From DATDVC01 sp036517695 (GTDB lineage Bacteria; Patescibacteriota; Minisyncoccia; Phycocordibacterales; WO2-35-19): a stretch of DNA of 11,582 nt. A program made the translations under genes and the position numbers. The notes beneath the pieces are model-generated. The model worked only from the letters and a program-made list of their open reading frames with translations. It did not search any database and had not been told where the DNA came from. This document shows positions 1 through 5,922 of this stretch, piece by piece. Position 1 is the first letter of the stretch. Each line of letters starts with the position of its first letter. The stretch covers positions 1-11,582 of the forward strand of contig DATDVC010000017.1 in NCBI GenBank assembly GCA_036517695.1. Reading direction: 5' to 3'.

Positions 1-861
1 TTTGAGTCTGTCGAAGAGATACGAGCTGTGGGCAATGCTCCAAATGCCGCCGTTTCTGCGGCACGACTTGGTCTGCGGTCTGCTTTGGTAACAAATCTGG
101 GAGATGATCACAATGGCCATGAGTGTATCGCAACTCTCCACAAGTCGGGCGTAGACACAAGTTTCGTCAAACCTCACAAAGACAAAGAGACCAACTATCA
201 CTACGTGCTTTGGTTTGAAGAAGACAGAACTATTCTTTTGAAACATCATTCTTACGAATACAACTTTCCCGATGTAGGAACTCCAAAGTGGATTTATTTT
301 TCTTCTGTTGGAGAAAACACTCTTGAGTATCACAAGCAGATTGCTGAATATCTAAGAAAAAATCAAGAAGTGCGTCTAGCTTTCCAGCCGGGCACTTTTC
401 AGATGAAGATGGGTATCGAAAACCTGAAAGATATCTACGCAAGATCAGACATATTTTTCTGCAACGTCGAAGAAGCTAAAAGTATTTTAAACCGGCCGGA
501 AGAAAAGGATATAAAAAATCTGCTTAAGGGGGTGCGCGAACAGGGGCCAAATGTGGTGGTCATCACTGACGGGCCAAAGGGGGCTTATGCTTATGACGGT
601 CATGAAGCATATTTTATGAAGCCGTTTCCAGACCCAAAACCTCCGTTTGAGCGGACCGGCGCCGGAGACGCTTTTGCTTCAACGTTTACTTCGGCTATAG
701 CTTTAGGGCAATCATTGTTTGACGCTCTTCTTTGGGCGCCTGTAAATTCTATGTCGGTAGTTCAGCAAACCGGCGCGCAGAAAGGCCTTTTGACAAAGGA
801 AGAAATATTGAAATATCTAGCTAACGCTCCACAAGATTATCGTCCGGAAAAAATTATGTAA
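1..861 (+). CDS. PfkB/ribokinase-family carbohydrate kinase, 5'-truncated by window edge
   Basis: Seen: the reading frame is open from base 1, so the N-terminus lies outside the window; the GTG at 28 falls inside the conserved 'GNAPNAA' strand-helix (the family's GGN-x-N-A substrate-binding motif) and is not the true start. The visible product is 286 residues, about 20-40 short of a normal ribokinase-like fold. The C-terminal PfkB signature 'RTGAGDAF' is present, with the catalytic-base Asp at residue 223 of the visible product and the GAGD anion hole just before it. 'VVITDGPKGAY' is the usual nucleotide-binding strand. Known: the family transfers the ATP gamma-phosphate to a sugar or nucleoside hydroxyl in the cytoplasm. 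The exact substrate (ribose, fructose, adenosine) cannot be told from sequence alone. It is the only plus-strand gene and converges on the transketolase operon. Family confident, substrate unknown. Confidence 0.9.
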   Translation, partial: FESVEEIRAVGNAPNAAVSAARLGLRSALVTNLGDDHNGHECIATLHKSGVDTSFVKPHKDKETNYHYVLWFEEDRTILLKHHSYEYNFPDVGTPKWIYFSSVGENTLEYHKQIAEYLRKNQEVRLAFQPGTFQMKMGIENLKDIYARSDIFFCNVEEAKSILNRPEEKDIKNLLKGVREQGPNVVVITDGPKGAYAYDGHEAYFMKPFPDPKPPFERTGAGDAFASTFTSAIALGQSLFDALLWAPVNSMSVVQQTGAQKGLLTKEEILKYLANAPQDYRPEKIM

Positions 862-868
862 TTTTAAA

Positions 869-892
869 GGGGTCGTGCTTGCGCAAGACCCC
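869..892. terminator. Hairpin between convergent genes, probable bidirectional terminator
   Basis: GGGGTC (869-874) pairs with GACCCC (887-892), and an inner TGC/GCA pair continues the stem past one G-A mismatch, closing a 4-nt loop. It lies 7 nt after the kinase stop codon. On the plus strand no T-run follows. On the minus strand it is followed by TTTAAAATT and then, within the kinase 3' end, a T-run, so it fits better as the terminator of the minus-strand transketolase operon, although that operon's last stop codon is about 150 nt away. Confidence 0.55.
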
Positions 893-958
893 CTGTTACC
901 CAGTCTCTCTCTAACTCTAAAAACAAAACCTCCTTCCTTCAGAAGTTAACCCACCTGA

Positions 959-976
959 CTGGATCACCTTCTTTCT
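959..976 (+). other. 16S rRNA 3'-end-like fragment (anti-Shine-Dalgarno region)
   Basis: The 18 bases from 959 to 976 match the near-universal 16S rRNA 3' terminus (CTGGATCACCTCCTTTCT) at 17 of 18 positions; the single change (C to T) falls in the anti-SD core, giving ACCTTCT. An 'ACCTG' directly upstream (952-957 region) also resembles the rRNA, but the rest of the flanks does not. No other rRNA sequence is visible. It may be an rRNA remnant, a short RNA mimicking the anti-SD, or chance. The other 862-1038 bases hold the hairpin above and two small hairpins of TGGATT/AATCCA type (976-990, 1023-1040), and no gene. Confidence 0.4.
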
Positions 977-1038
977 GGATTAGAAATCCACTCTAAATTT
1001 ATAACGATCTCGGCCCCTCATCAATCCAAAACTGTGGA

Positions 1039-2031
1039 TTACTTTCTCTTCAAAACTTTTTCAAGGGCGGATTCGATGTGTGAGATGCCCATGCCATAAT
1101 GCTCCAAAAGCTCTTCAGGTTTGCCTGATTGACCAAATTTGTCGTGGACACCGATAAATTCTTGCGGCACGGGGCAATTTTGAGCCAAGACTTCAGCGAC
1201 GGCGGAGCCCAATCCCCCAACCACTTGATGCTCCTCAACTGTCACTATGGCGCCAGTTTCTTTCGCCAAATCTTTTATTGCTTCGAAGTCGAGAGGCTTT
1301 ATGGTTGCCATATTTAGCACTTTTACCGCAATGCCTTTCTCTGCAAAATTTTTGGCCGCAACCAGAGCTTTATGCACAAGAGCTCCAGTCGCGATGATGC
1401 CAACCTCCGCCTTCATTGGCGGCGAGTAGAAAATTTGCCCTTTCCCAACCTCAAACGGAGTTTCTTCTGTGGTGACGACGGGGGTGGCTTCTCTAGCGAG
1501 GCGGATATAAACCGGCTCTTTAATCCGCGCGGCCACAAGTGTCGCTTTTTTGGCTTCAATCGAATCACAAGGAGAAAATACAACTATGTTTGGCAATACT
1601 CGCATGATCGCGATGTCTTCTATTGCCTGGTGTGTGCCTCCGTCTGGCCCGACTGAAATGCCGGCGTGGCTTCCGACAATCACAACTTTACGATCGTTAT
1701 AGCAAATTGTGGTTCTGATCTGCTCCCAGTTTCTGCCAGGACTGAACATGGCGTAAGAAGAAGTGAAAGGGATTTTGCCCATGGCCGCTATCCCGCTTGC
1801 TACTGTCACTAAATTTTGCTCGGCCACCCCAACTTGGACAAAGCGTTCCGGGTATTTGCCTGCAAATAAATGCATCTGGGTACTTTCGGTCAGATCGGCG
1901 CAAAGTCCGACTACATTTTTATTTTCATCTCCCGCAAGCAAAAGCCCTTCTCCGAAGCCCTTGCGAATAGGCGCTTGCTCTACGTCTGCATCAAATATTT
2001 TGGGATTAAGTTTTAAATTTTGGTTTAGCAT
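1039..2031 (-). CDS. Transketolase, C-terminal subunit
   Basis: This is the second half of a split, thiamine-diphosphate-dependent transketolase, which moves two-carbon ketol units between sugar phosphates in the non-oxidative pentose phosphate pathway. At 330 residues it has the usual length for this half. Residues from about 20 to 185 form the pyrimidine-binding domain: 'VGVAEQN' carries the glutamate (E71) that activates the ThDP aminopyrimidine, and 'GPDGGTHQ' matches the conserved GEDGPTHQ substrate loop. The remainder, with 'ATGALVHKALVAA' and 'VTVEEHQVVGGLGSAV', is the transketolase C-terminal domain. The ATG start at 2031 is right for the family; there is no good Shine-Dalgarno. It lies 56 nt downstream of the N-terminal subunit gene on the same strand, with a hairpin-forming repeat in between, so the two are likely cotranscribed and form the active hetero-oligomer. 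Related family members include 1-deoxyxylulose-5-phosphate synthase, but the split arrangement fits transketolase. Confidence 0.93.
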   Translation of the reverse strand: MLNQNLKLNPKIFDADVEQAPIRKGFGEGLLLAGDENKNVVGLCADLTESTQMHLFAGKYPERFVQVGVAEQNLVTVASGIAAMGKIPFTSSYAMFSPGRNWEQIRTTICYNDRKVVIVGSHAGISVGPDGGTHQAIEDIAIMRVLPNIVVFSPCDSIEAKKATLVAARIKEPVYIRLAREATPVVTTEETPFEVGKGQIFYSPPMKAEVGIIATGALVHKALVAAKNFAEKGIAVKVLNMATIKPLDFEAIKDLAKETGAIVTVEEHQVVGGLGSAVAEVLAQNCPVPQEFIGVHDKFGQSGKPEELLEHYGMGISHIESALEKVLKRK

Positions 2032-2048
2032 TGTCTTTTTGTTTTTCT

Positions 2049-2085
2049 CCTCTCTCCTGCATTTAGGAGAGGGGCTGGGGGTGAG
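2049..2085 (-). repeat. Hairpin-associated intergenic repeat, copy 1
   Basis: A 20-nt core (2066-2085; minus strand CTCACCCC-C-AGCCCCTCTC-C) matches copy 2 (6631-6650) at 18 of 20 positions. Here it is the downstream arm of a 10-bp inverted repeat, 2049-2058 with 2065-2074, having one G-T pair and a 6-nt loop. On the minus strand it begins 2 nt after the transketolase N-subunit stop codon. No T-run follows, so it looks like an intra-operon RNA hairpin or repeat element more than a terminator. Confidence 0.7.
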
Positions 2086-2087
2086 GT

Positions 2088-2984
2088 CTACTCATGTCCC
2101 CCTCTTATTTTACCGCTCAAGGTGCGGATTTCCTCAAGTGCTTTAAGACCTTGCTTTTCTTTTGGTACTACGTCACCCGGCCCTTTGCCTGGAGGGTTGC
2201 CGTGCCACTCGTACCTTCTTTCCATGAAGGAAACGCCTTTGCCTGGAATTGTGTTGGCCAAAATTACAGAGGGCTTGCTGAATTCTGCGTGCGCTTGACC
2301 GACCGCTCCCACAATCGTTTCAAAATTATGCCCGTCTATCGACTGCACATGCCAACCGAATGATTCCCACTTTTCACGCAGGGGCTCTAGGGGTATGACA
2401 TCCTCGGTGTATCCTTCTATCTGAATATTATTTCTGTCGATTATTGCAGTAAGATTTTGAAGTCGCTCTTTGCTCGCAAGCATTGCTCCCTCCCAAGAAT
2501 TACCCTCTTGAAGCTCTCCGTCGCTCATCAAACAGTAAAATTGTTTTGGTGAATATTTGCCATGATCCATCCTGTCAGCGAGGCACATGCCGACAGTTTG
2601 GGAAAGACCGCTTCCCAAAGGCCCTGAAGAATTTTCGAGGAAGGGCAAAAATTCTCGATGAGGGTGACCTTGAAGCCGACTTCCAAATTTTCGCAAAGTT
2701 TTAAGTTCATCAACTGGAAAATACCCCGAATGCGCCATTGTCGCGTAAAGCACTGGAGCTATATGCCCATTTGAAAGCACTAGTCTATCCCTCTCTTCCC
2801 AGCTCGGATTCGTCGGATCGTGTCGCAGGATATGAAAGTAAAGCGCAGTAAAAATGTCGGCCATACCCAAAGGCCCCGCGCTGTGCCCGCTTCCCGCTTC
2901 GATGAGCGATTCAATAATACTTTGGCGTATGTCATTCGCCTTCTCTTGGAGCCACATTATTTTGTCATCGTTTAATTCGAGCAT
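2088..2984 (-). CDS. Transketolase, N-terminal subunit
   Basis: This is the ThDP pyrophosphate-binding half of a split transketolase, 298 residues. Seen: 'GSGHSAGPLG' (about residues 31-40), 'SNGHIAP' (about 71-77, the family S-x-GH motif), 'GPLGSGLSQ' (about 121-129), and the ThDP/Mg motif 'SDGELQEG' (154-161) with its closing Asn pair 'DRNNIQ' near 185; Ser replaces the first Gly of the classic GDG. An in-frame TTG at 2993 would add three residues, but it lies on the last base of a TATAAT box, so I chose the ATG at 2984. No Shine-Dalgarno is present; the promoter geometry suggests a leaderless or nearly leaderless message. It is followed by the C-terminal subunit gene, and together they make the enzyme acting with RpiB and Rpe-like encoded nearby. 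Confidence 0.93.
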   Translation of the reverse strand: MLELNDDKIMWLQEKANDIRQSIIESLIEAGSGHSAGPLGMADIFTALYFHILRHDPTNPSWEERDRLVLSNGHIAPVLYATMAHSGYFPVDELKTLRKFGSRLQGHPHREFLPFLENSSGPLGSGLSQTVGMCLADRMDHGKYSPKQFYCLMSDGELQEGNSWEGAMLASKERLQNLTAIIDRNNIQIEGYTEDVIPLEPLREKWESFGWHVQSIDGHNFETIVGAVGQAHAEFSKPSVILANTIPGKGVSFMERRYEWHGNPPGKGPGDVVPKEKQGLKALEEIRTLSGKIRGGHE

Positions 2985-2992
2985 TTTATTCA

Positions 2993-3001
2993 ATTATATC
3001 A
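2993..3001 (-). promoter_or_regulatory. Extended -10 promoter of the transketolase operon
   Basis: The minus strand reads TGATATAAT, a perfect TGn extension plus TATAAT. Its first three bases are also the TGA stop codon of the upstream gene. The last T is 9 nt before the ATG at 2984, so transcription would start at or within about 2 nt of the start codon. No -35 resembling TTGACA is seen at 16-18 nt spacing. Confidence 0.6.
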
Positions 3002-4009
3002 GTATTGAGGGGCCGATGGGGAGAAAAATTTGAAAGTAGACAGAATATCTTCTATCAGTATTTTTTGTTCCTCGCTTAATAATGCATTTGGAGATATGAC
3101 TTCGATTACTAAAAGATTATTTTTAGGGGTTTTTGTAGTCCAGCCGGTATCGCAAGAAGTCCATTCGTGTAAACCGATAAGTTTTTTAGCTTTGACTTCT
3201 TCTGTGGAGTAACATTCTGGATATCTATTGAATTCTCCTACCATGTAAATCTCGATATCGATTTTTTCCCTTGGCATAAACAACCTAATACCTCTGCTTC
3301 CACCGGTTAATGAAGCCTCGGGTGGATATTTAAACTCAAAGTCCTCAAGGGTATTGCTGTTATGATGAACTCCCCAATTATCCGGACTCGCCATATCTGT
3401 TGTCGAAGTAGAAATAAATTTGAATGTGGAGAGGATTTGGTCGTATTCTGTTCTAAAAGCAGTATAGGAAAAAAGATATAACCGTCCATTTTTTATACTA
3501 TAAATAAAATTATAGTTTTTAACCTCGGAACTCTGGTTTGGGTTTTCGGAATTTACCTTAATCCAGTCTATATCGTTTATTGTTATTTTTTCACCGGCAT
3601 CTTTTGGATTGTATTTGTCGATAAAACTTTGCACATCTTCTTTAATTGCCAATGTTAAACCAGAATAAGAGTATTCAAGATCCTCTGTTTTCACTATAGT
3701 TAGACTGGTAGTGTCAGTTATTTCTATCTCCCAGCCGTTGTTTGGATACTTAAACTCAAATTCAAAATCTTCATTTCTATACGTTTTCCAATCTGAAATT
3801 GGATCAACCGTTAAATTTTTTTTGTCTAATACATTTTTGTCTAATACAGATGGATACGTATTTTGTAGCAAATCTGGGTTTTTAAGAAGGTAGATCTGCA
3901 ATACACCCAAAACAATCGCGAAAACGATTAAAACAACAATATGAGCCGGCGGCTTTTTGAAATTTATTTTTTTGAGTTCGGGAGCGGGGATGTTTGATTC
4001 TGGAGGCAT
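2999..4009 (-). CDS. Membrane-anchored extracytoplasmic protein with two 'EF-x-YP' domains
   Basis: 336 residues, function not recognised. Seen: a short basic/proline-rich cytoplasmic N-terminus, one hydrophobic segment at about residues 23-45 with no signal-peptidase II lipobox, then a polar exported part. The exported part holds two homologous units, each beginning with 'F-E-F-x-YP' ('FEFEFKYP' near residue 80, 'FEFKYP' near 225) and each ending in 'ILSTFKF'. This layout recalls PsbP/LpqN-like small domains common in Patescibacteria surface proteins. Two or three cysteines in the second unit could form a disulfide. The first 39 codons are nearly identical at DNA level to those of the paralogue at 4310-5275. 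The ATG at 4009 is chosen because it matches that paralogue and sits 6 nt after a TAAAAT box. Likely a cell-envelope protein; its partner or ligand is unknown. Confidence 0.85.
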   Translation of the reverse strand: MPPESNIPAPELKKINFKKPPAHIVVLIVFAIVLGVLQIYLLKNPDLLQNTYPSVLDKNVLDKKNLTVDPISDWKTYRNEDFEFEFKYPNNGWEIEITDTTSLTIVKTEDLEYSYSGLTLAIKEDVQSFIDKYNPKDAGEKITINDIDWIKVNSENPNQSSEVKNYNFIYSIKNGRLYLFSYTAFRTEYDQILSTFKFISTSTTDMASPDNWGVHHNSNTLEDFEFKYPPEASLTGGSRGIRLFMPREKIDIEIYMVGEFNRYPECYSTEEVKAKKLIGLHEWTSCDTGWTTKTPKNNLLVIEVISPNALLSEEQKILIEDILSTFKFFSPSAPQY

Positions 4010-4010
4010 G
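3893..4010 (-). repeat. 118-bp direct repeat, copy 1 (anchor-coding)
   Basis: Matches 5159-5276 base for base with a single difference (A at 3924 against G at 5190, giving Val against Ala in the membrane segment). It encodes the cytoplasmic N-terminus and transmembrane helix of the 336-residue protein. Copies are in the same orientation, 1266 bp apart, and similarity continues about 10 nt further upstream through the TAAAAT box. Confidence 0.95.
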
Positions 4011-4015
4011 ATGTA

Positions 4016-4021
4016 ATTTTA
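4016..4021 (-). promoter_or_regulatory. -10-like box for the 336-residue protein gene
   Basis: The minus strand reads TAAAAT, then 6 nt, then the ATG at 4009. The box overlaps the TAA stop codon of the XRE gene. This is the same geometry as at 5282-5287 and 8170-8175, and predicts a leaderless transcript. No clear -35. Low information content, so only suggestive. Confidence 0.4.
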
Positions 4022-4285
4022 CTTCACAACCAACTTCAAACCAAGCCCGGCTGTGACTTTCTTTAAGAAAGTTAAACGAGGGTCGACTTTGCCGGATTCA
4101 AAGCGCGCTAAAGCTGATTGGGTGACCCCTATTTTCTTTGCTAGCTCTCTCTGGTTCAGCTTCTTTTTCATTCGGGCCAAAGCAAGTGCTCGAATAATCT
4201 TAAATTCGGGTTCAAGCTCTTCATAGGCTTTTCTAAACCCGGGTCTTTTAAAAATATCTTTTTTGAAATACTCAAGTGTCTTCAT
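4019..4285 (-). CDS. XRE-family helix-turn-helix protein, HigA antitoxin-like
   Basis: 88 residues. The N-terminal half, with 'FRKAYEELEPEF' at 17-28 followed by 'IIRALALARMKK', is typical of HigA-type antitoxins of the HigB/HigA family. The C-terminal half is a classic XRE/Cro helix-turn-helix at about residues 43-80, with 'NQRELAKKIGVTQSALARFESG' split over recognition helix residues Q56, S57 and R61. Known role of the family: DNA-binding repressor that autoregulates its operon and neutralises a RelE-like mRNA interferase. No toxin gene is present on either side: the neighbours are two membrane proteins, 24 nt upstream and 9 nt downstream. It may therefore be an orphan antitoxin or a local regulator. 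The ATG at 4285 is the natural start; no Shine-Dalgarno is seen. Confidence 0.88.
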   Translation of the reverse strand: MKTLEYFKKDIFKRPGFRKAYEELEPEFKIIRALALARMKKKLNQRELAKKIGVTQSALARFESGKVDPRLTFLKKVTAGLGLKLVVK

Positions 4286-4309
4286 TTTTGTTACGTCTAT
4301 CTTTTGTAA

Positions 4310-5275
4310 TTAATCGCAATAATTCTTTTTTATATCACAACCATCTTGCAGATTTTCAAATCGCTGACAGTCTTGAGGTGCGAATAAATACTGGCAAAAA
4401 CCCAGATAATCTCCTGCGTTATCAAAGTAATACGTGCCACTTTCTGGAATCGGTCCCTCATCAACTTTCCAAATTACCGACTCCTCTCCCTCCATGCACA
4501 TATGCGCTTTTTGATAACCACCGCGGAACAGGTGCTCCTCTCCTTGCTGATTATTGAACTTATACTCACCCGTCTGTTTGCATAAAGTTTTAACAATTGC
4601 AGGGGTATCATTACTGCCTACATCCTTTATTAAATCTGATTCTGGCTCAATAAATTTGAATGTGGAGAGGATTTGATCAAGTTTTCCAGATAATCTGAAA
4701 GTGCCACCGTCATCGTGTATACTCAAGAAACCTAATTTTAACGGGATTACAATAATTTCTCCTCCTGCGAATGTTATATATGGATCAAATTTGATCCCGC
4801 TTATTCCGTTAATTTTGATTGGAACAATTGCTTCTGGCATTGTTTGTCCGAATAAGTCCGGCTCATTTTTTCCATCAAAAAATTCTTTCATAGATAGATT
4901 TTCTGGATTTTTTGATATCTGTATAGATAGATTGGGGCGCTCTGTTCCCTGTGGAGGTTTTTCATTGTAAAAAGCCATGTAATTGTACTGCAAAGATTCT
5001 GTAAAGAATAATTCCTGGGGGTATCTCAACTCAAACCCGTATTCCTCATTCCGATAAGTTTTCCAATCTGAAGTTGGATCAACAGTCAAATTTTGTTGGT
5101 CTTGATTTTCTGAAGTTTGAGTAGGGATTGATTCTTTTTTATTCAAATACAAACCGGTGATCTGCAATACACCCAAAACAATCGCGAAAGCGATTAAAAC
5201 AACAATATGAGCCGGCGGCTTTTTGAAATTTATTTTTTTGAGTTCGGGAGCGGGGATGTTTGATTCTGGAGGCAT
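4310..5275 (-). CDS. Membrane-anchored extracytoplasmic protein with cysteine-rich C-terminal tail
   Basis: 321 residues, function not recognised. The N-terminal 39 residues equal those of the 336-residue paralogue except for one Val/Ala change: a basic/proline-rich start and one transmembrane helix at about 23-43. A single 'YGFELRYP' domain follows (about residues 78-210), closing in 'LDQILSTFKFIEP'. The last ~100 residues differ from the paralogue and carry six cysteines ('TLCK', 'HMCM', 'GFCQ', 'DCQ', 'GCD', 'NYCD'), with two adjacent ones near the C-terminus, suggesting a disulfide-stabilised exported domain. The ATG at 5275 lies 6 nt after a TAAAAT box and 17 nt after the upstream gene's stop. 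Likely an envelope-exposed protein produced by duplication of the anchor module and exchange of the exported part. Confidence 0.85.
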   Translation of the reverse strand: MPPESNIPAPELKKINFKKPPAHIVVLIAFAIVLGVLQITGLYLNKKESIPTQTSENQDQQNLTVDPTSDWKTYRNEEYGFELRYPQELFFTESLQYNYMAFYNEKPPQGTERPNLSIQISKNPENLSMKEFFDGKNEPDLFGQTMPEAIVPIKINGISGIKFDPYITFAGGEIIVIPLKLGFLSIHDDGGTFRLSGKLDQILSTFKFIEPESDLIKDVGSNDTPAIVKTLCKQTGEYKFNNQQGEEHLFRGGYQKAHMCMEGEESVIWKVDEGPIPESGTYYFDNAGDYLGFCQYLFAPQDCQRFENLQDGCDIKKNYCD

Positions 5276-5276
5276 G
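5159..5276 (-). repeat. 118-bp direct repeat, copy 2 (anchor-coding)
   Basis: Second copy of the repeat at 3893-4010, one mismatch in 118 bp. It encodes the N-terminus and membrane helix of the 321-residue protein. The two copies bracket a 1266-bp unit holding the XRE gene and most of this gene, as expected for a tandem duplication or a segment that homologous recombination could delete in frame. Confidence 0.95.
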
Positions 5277-5281
5277 AGATA

Positions 5282-5287
5282 ATTTTA
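5282..5287 (-). promoter_or_regulatory. -10-like box for the 321-residue protein gene
   Basis: TAAAAT on the minus strand, 6 nt before the ATG at 5275, predicting transcription from the start codon itself. It is homologous by duplication to the box at 4016-4021, so the two are not independent evidence. No convincing -35. Confidence 0.4.
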
Positions 5288-5292
5288 TTTTG

Positions 5293-5874
5293 TTAATTTA
5301 CAAATTTAATGGAATCAAAAATGGAATTCGCGATCTTGGAGCTCTGACCGCTTTCGGTCACTACCGCATAAAATTGCCTACCGTCTTTGTAGAGGCACAT
5401 GGCAGACATGTTTTCGCCTGCGTTTTGATCTCCGGGCCATGTGCCTTTATAACCCTGTGCTGTGCCCAAGCTCAATGCAACCGGAGAGACTACCGCATTT
5501 TCTGTGCAAGGTTCATCTGCGCCTATCACATACATTTCTAGATAGTATTCTCCCACGGTAAGACCGCCACTATTTTTACCAAATCTGTAATTTTGTATGC
5601 GAAGATAATCGGGTTTATCGGCTTGGTCGGATTGTACAAAATTAAGCTTAGCAACATCGCTTGATGGATAAGTAATCTCAAATCCATACTCATTGTTAAC
5701 GTAGGTTTCCTGGTTACTTTCTTGATTTTTTGGACCCACGTCACCACTTTGACGGGCCACGTTGTTCTTGCCGGATAATTCAGCGCCGAGATATTTGAAA
5801 TAAATAAGCGATACGGCTCCGACAAAAACCAAAACTGTGATTAGGAGCCCCAAAAGTGGATGATCTTTTTTCAT
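5293..5874 (-). CDS. Small membrane-anchored extracytoplasmic protein with 'YGFEITYP' domain
   Basis: 193 residues, function not recognised. A lysine-containing N-terminus precedes one hydrophobic helix at about residues 7-28, then a polar linker rich in Gly, Asn, Ser and Gln, then a domain starting 'NNEYGFEITYP' near residue 60 and ending 'IFDSIKFVN'. This is the same domain type as in the two genes downstream, but the anchor is unrelated in sequence, so it is a more distant paralogue. Two cysteines ('EPCTE', 'SAMCLY') may pair outside the membrane. The ATG at 5874 is the only reasonable start. It lies 48 nt after the Rpe-like gene on the same strand and may be read from the GAPDH operon; no convincing promoter was seen in the gap. 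Confidence 0.82.
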   Translation of the reverse strand: MKKDHPLLGLLITVLVFVGAVSLIYFKYLGAELSGKNNVARQSGDVGPKNQESNQETYVNNEYGFEITYPSSDVAKLNFVQSDQADKPDYLRIQNYRFGKNSGGLTVGEYYLEMYVIGADEPCTENAVVSPVALSLGTAQGYKGTWPGDQNAGENMSAMCLYKDGRQFYAVVTESGQSSKIANSIFDSIKFVN

Positions 5875-5922
5875 TTTAATTTGATTAGCAAATAACTTGA
5901 GTGTCTATATTTTAAAACTAAA

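Noticed and set aside
28..30. GTG at 28 as start of the sugar kinase
   Set aside because: It lies within the conserved GN-x-x-N-A motif and the frame is open back to base 1, so the gene is truncated by the window.
976..1040. TGGATT/AATCCA hairpins as terminators of the transketolase operon
   Set aside because: Short 6-bp stems without a following T-run on either strand; the hairpin at 869-892 is a better candidate.
1763..2146. Plus-strand open frame of 127 residues across the transketolase gap
   Set aside because: Antisense to the transketolase N-terminal motifs and the repeat; no independent coding evidence.
2991..2993. TTG as start codon of the transketolase N-subunit
   Set aside because: It shares a base with a perfect TATAAT box and adds only three residues; the ATG at 2984 has the better promoter geometry.
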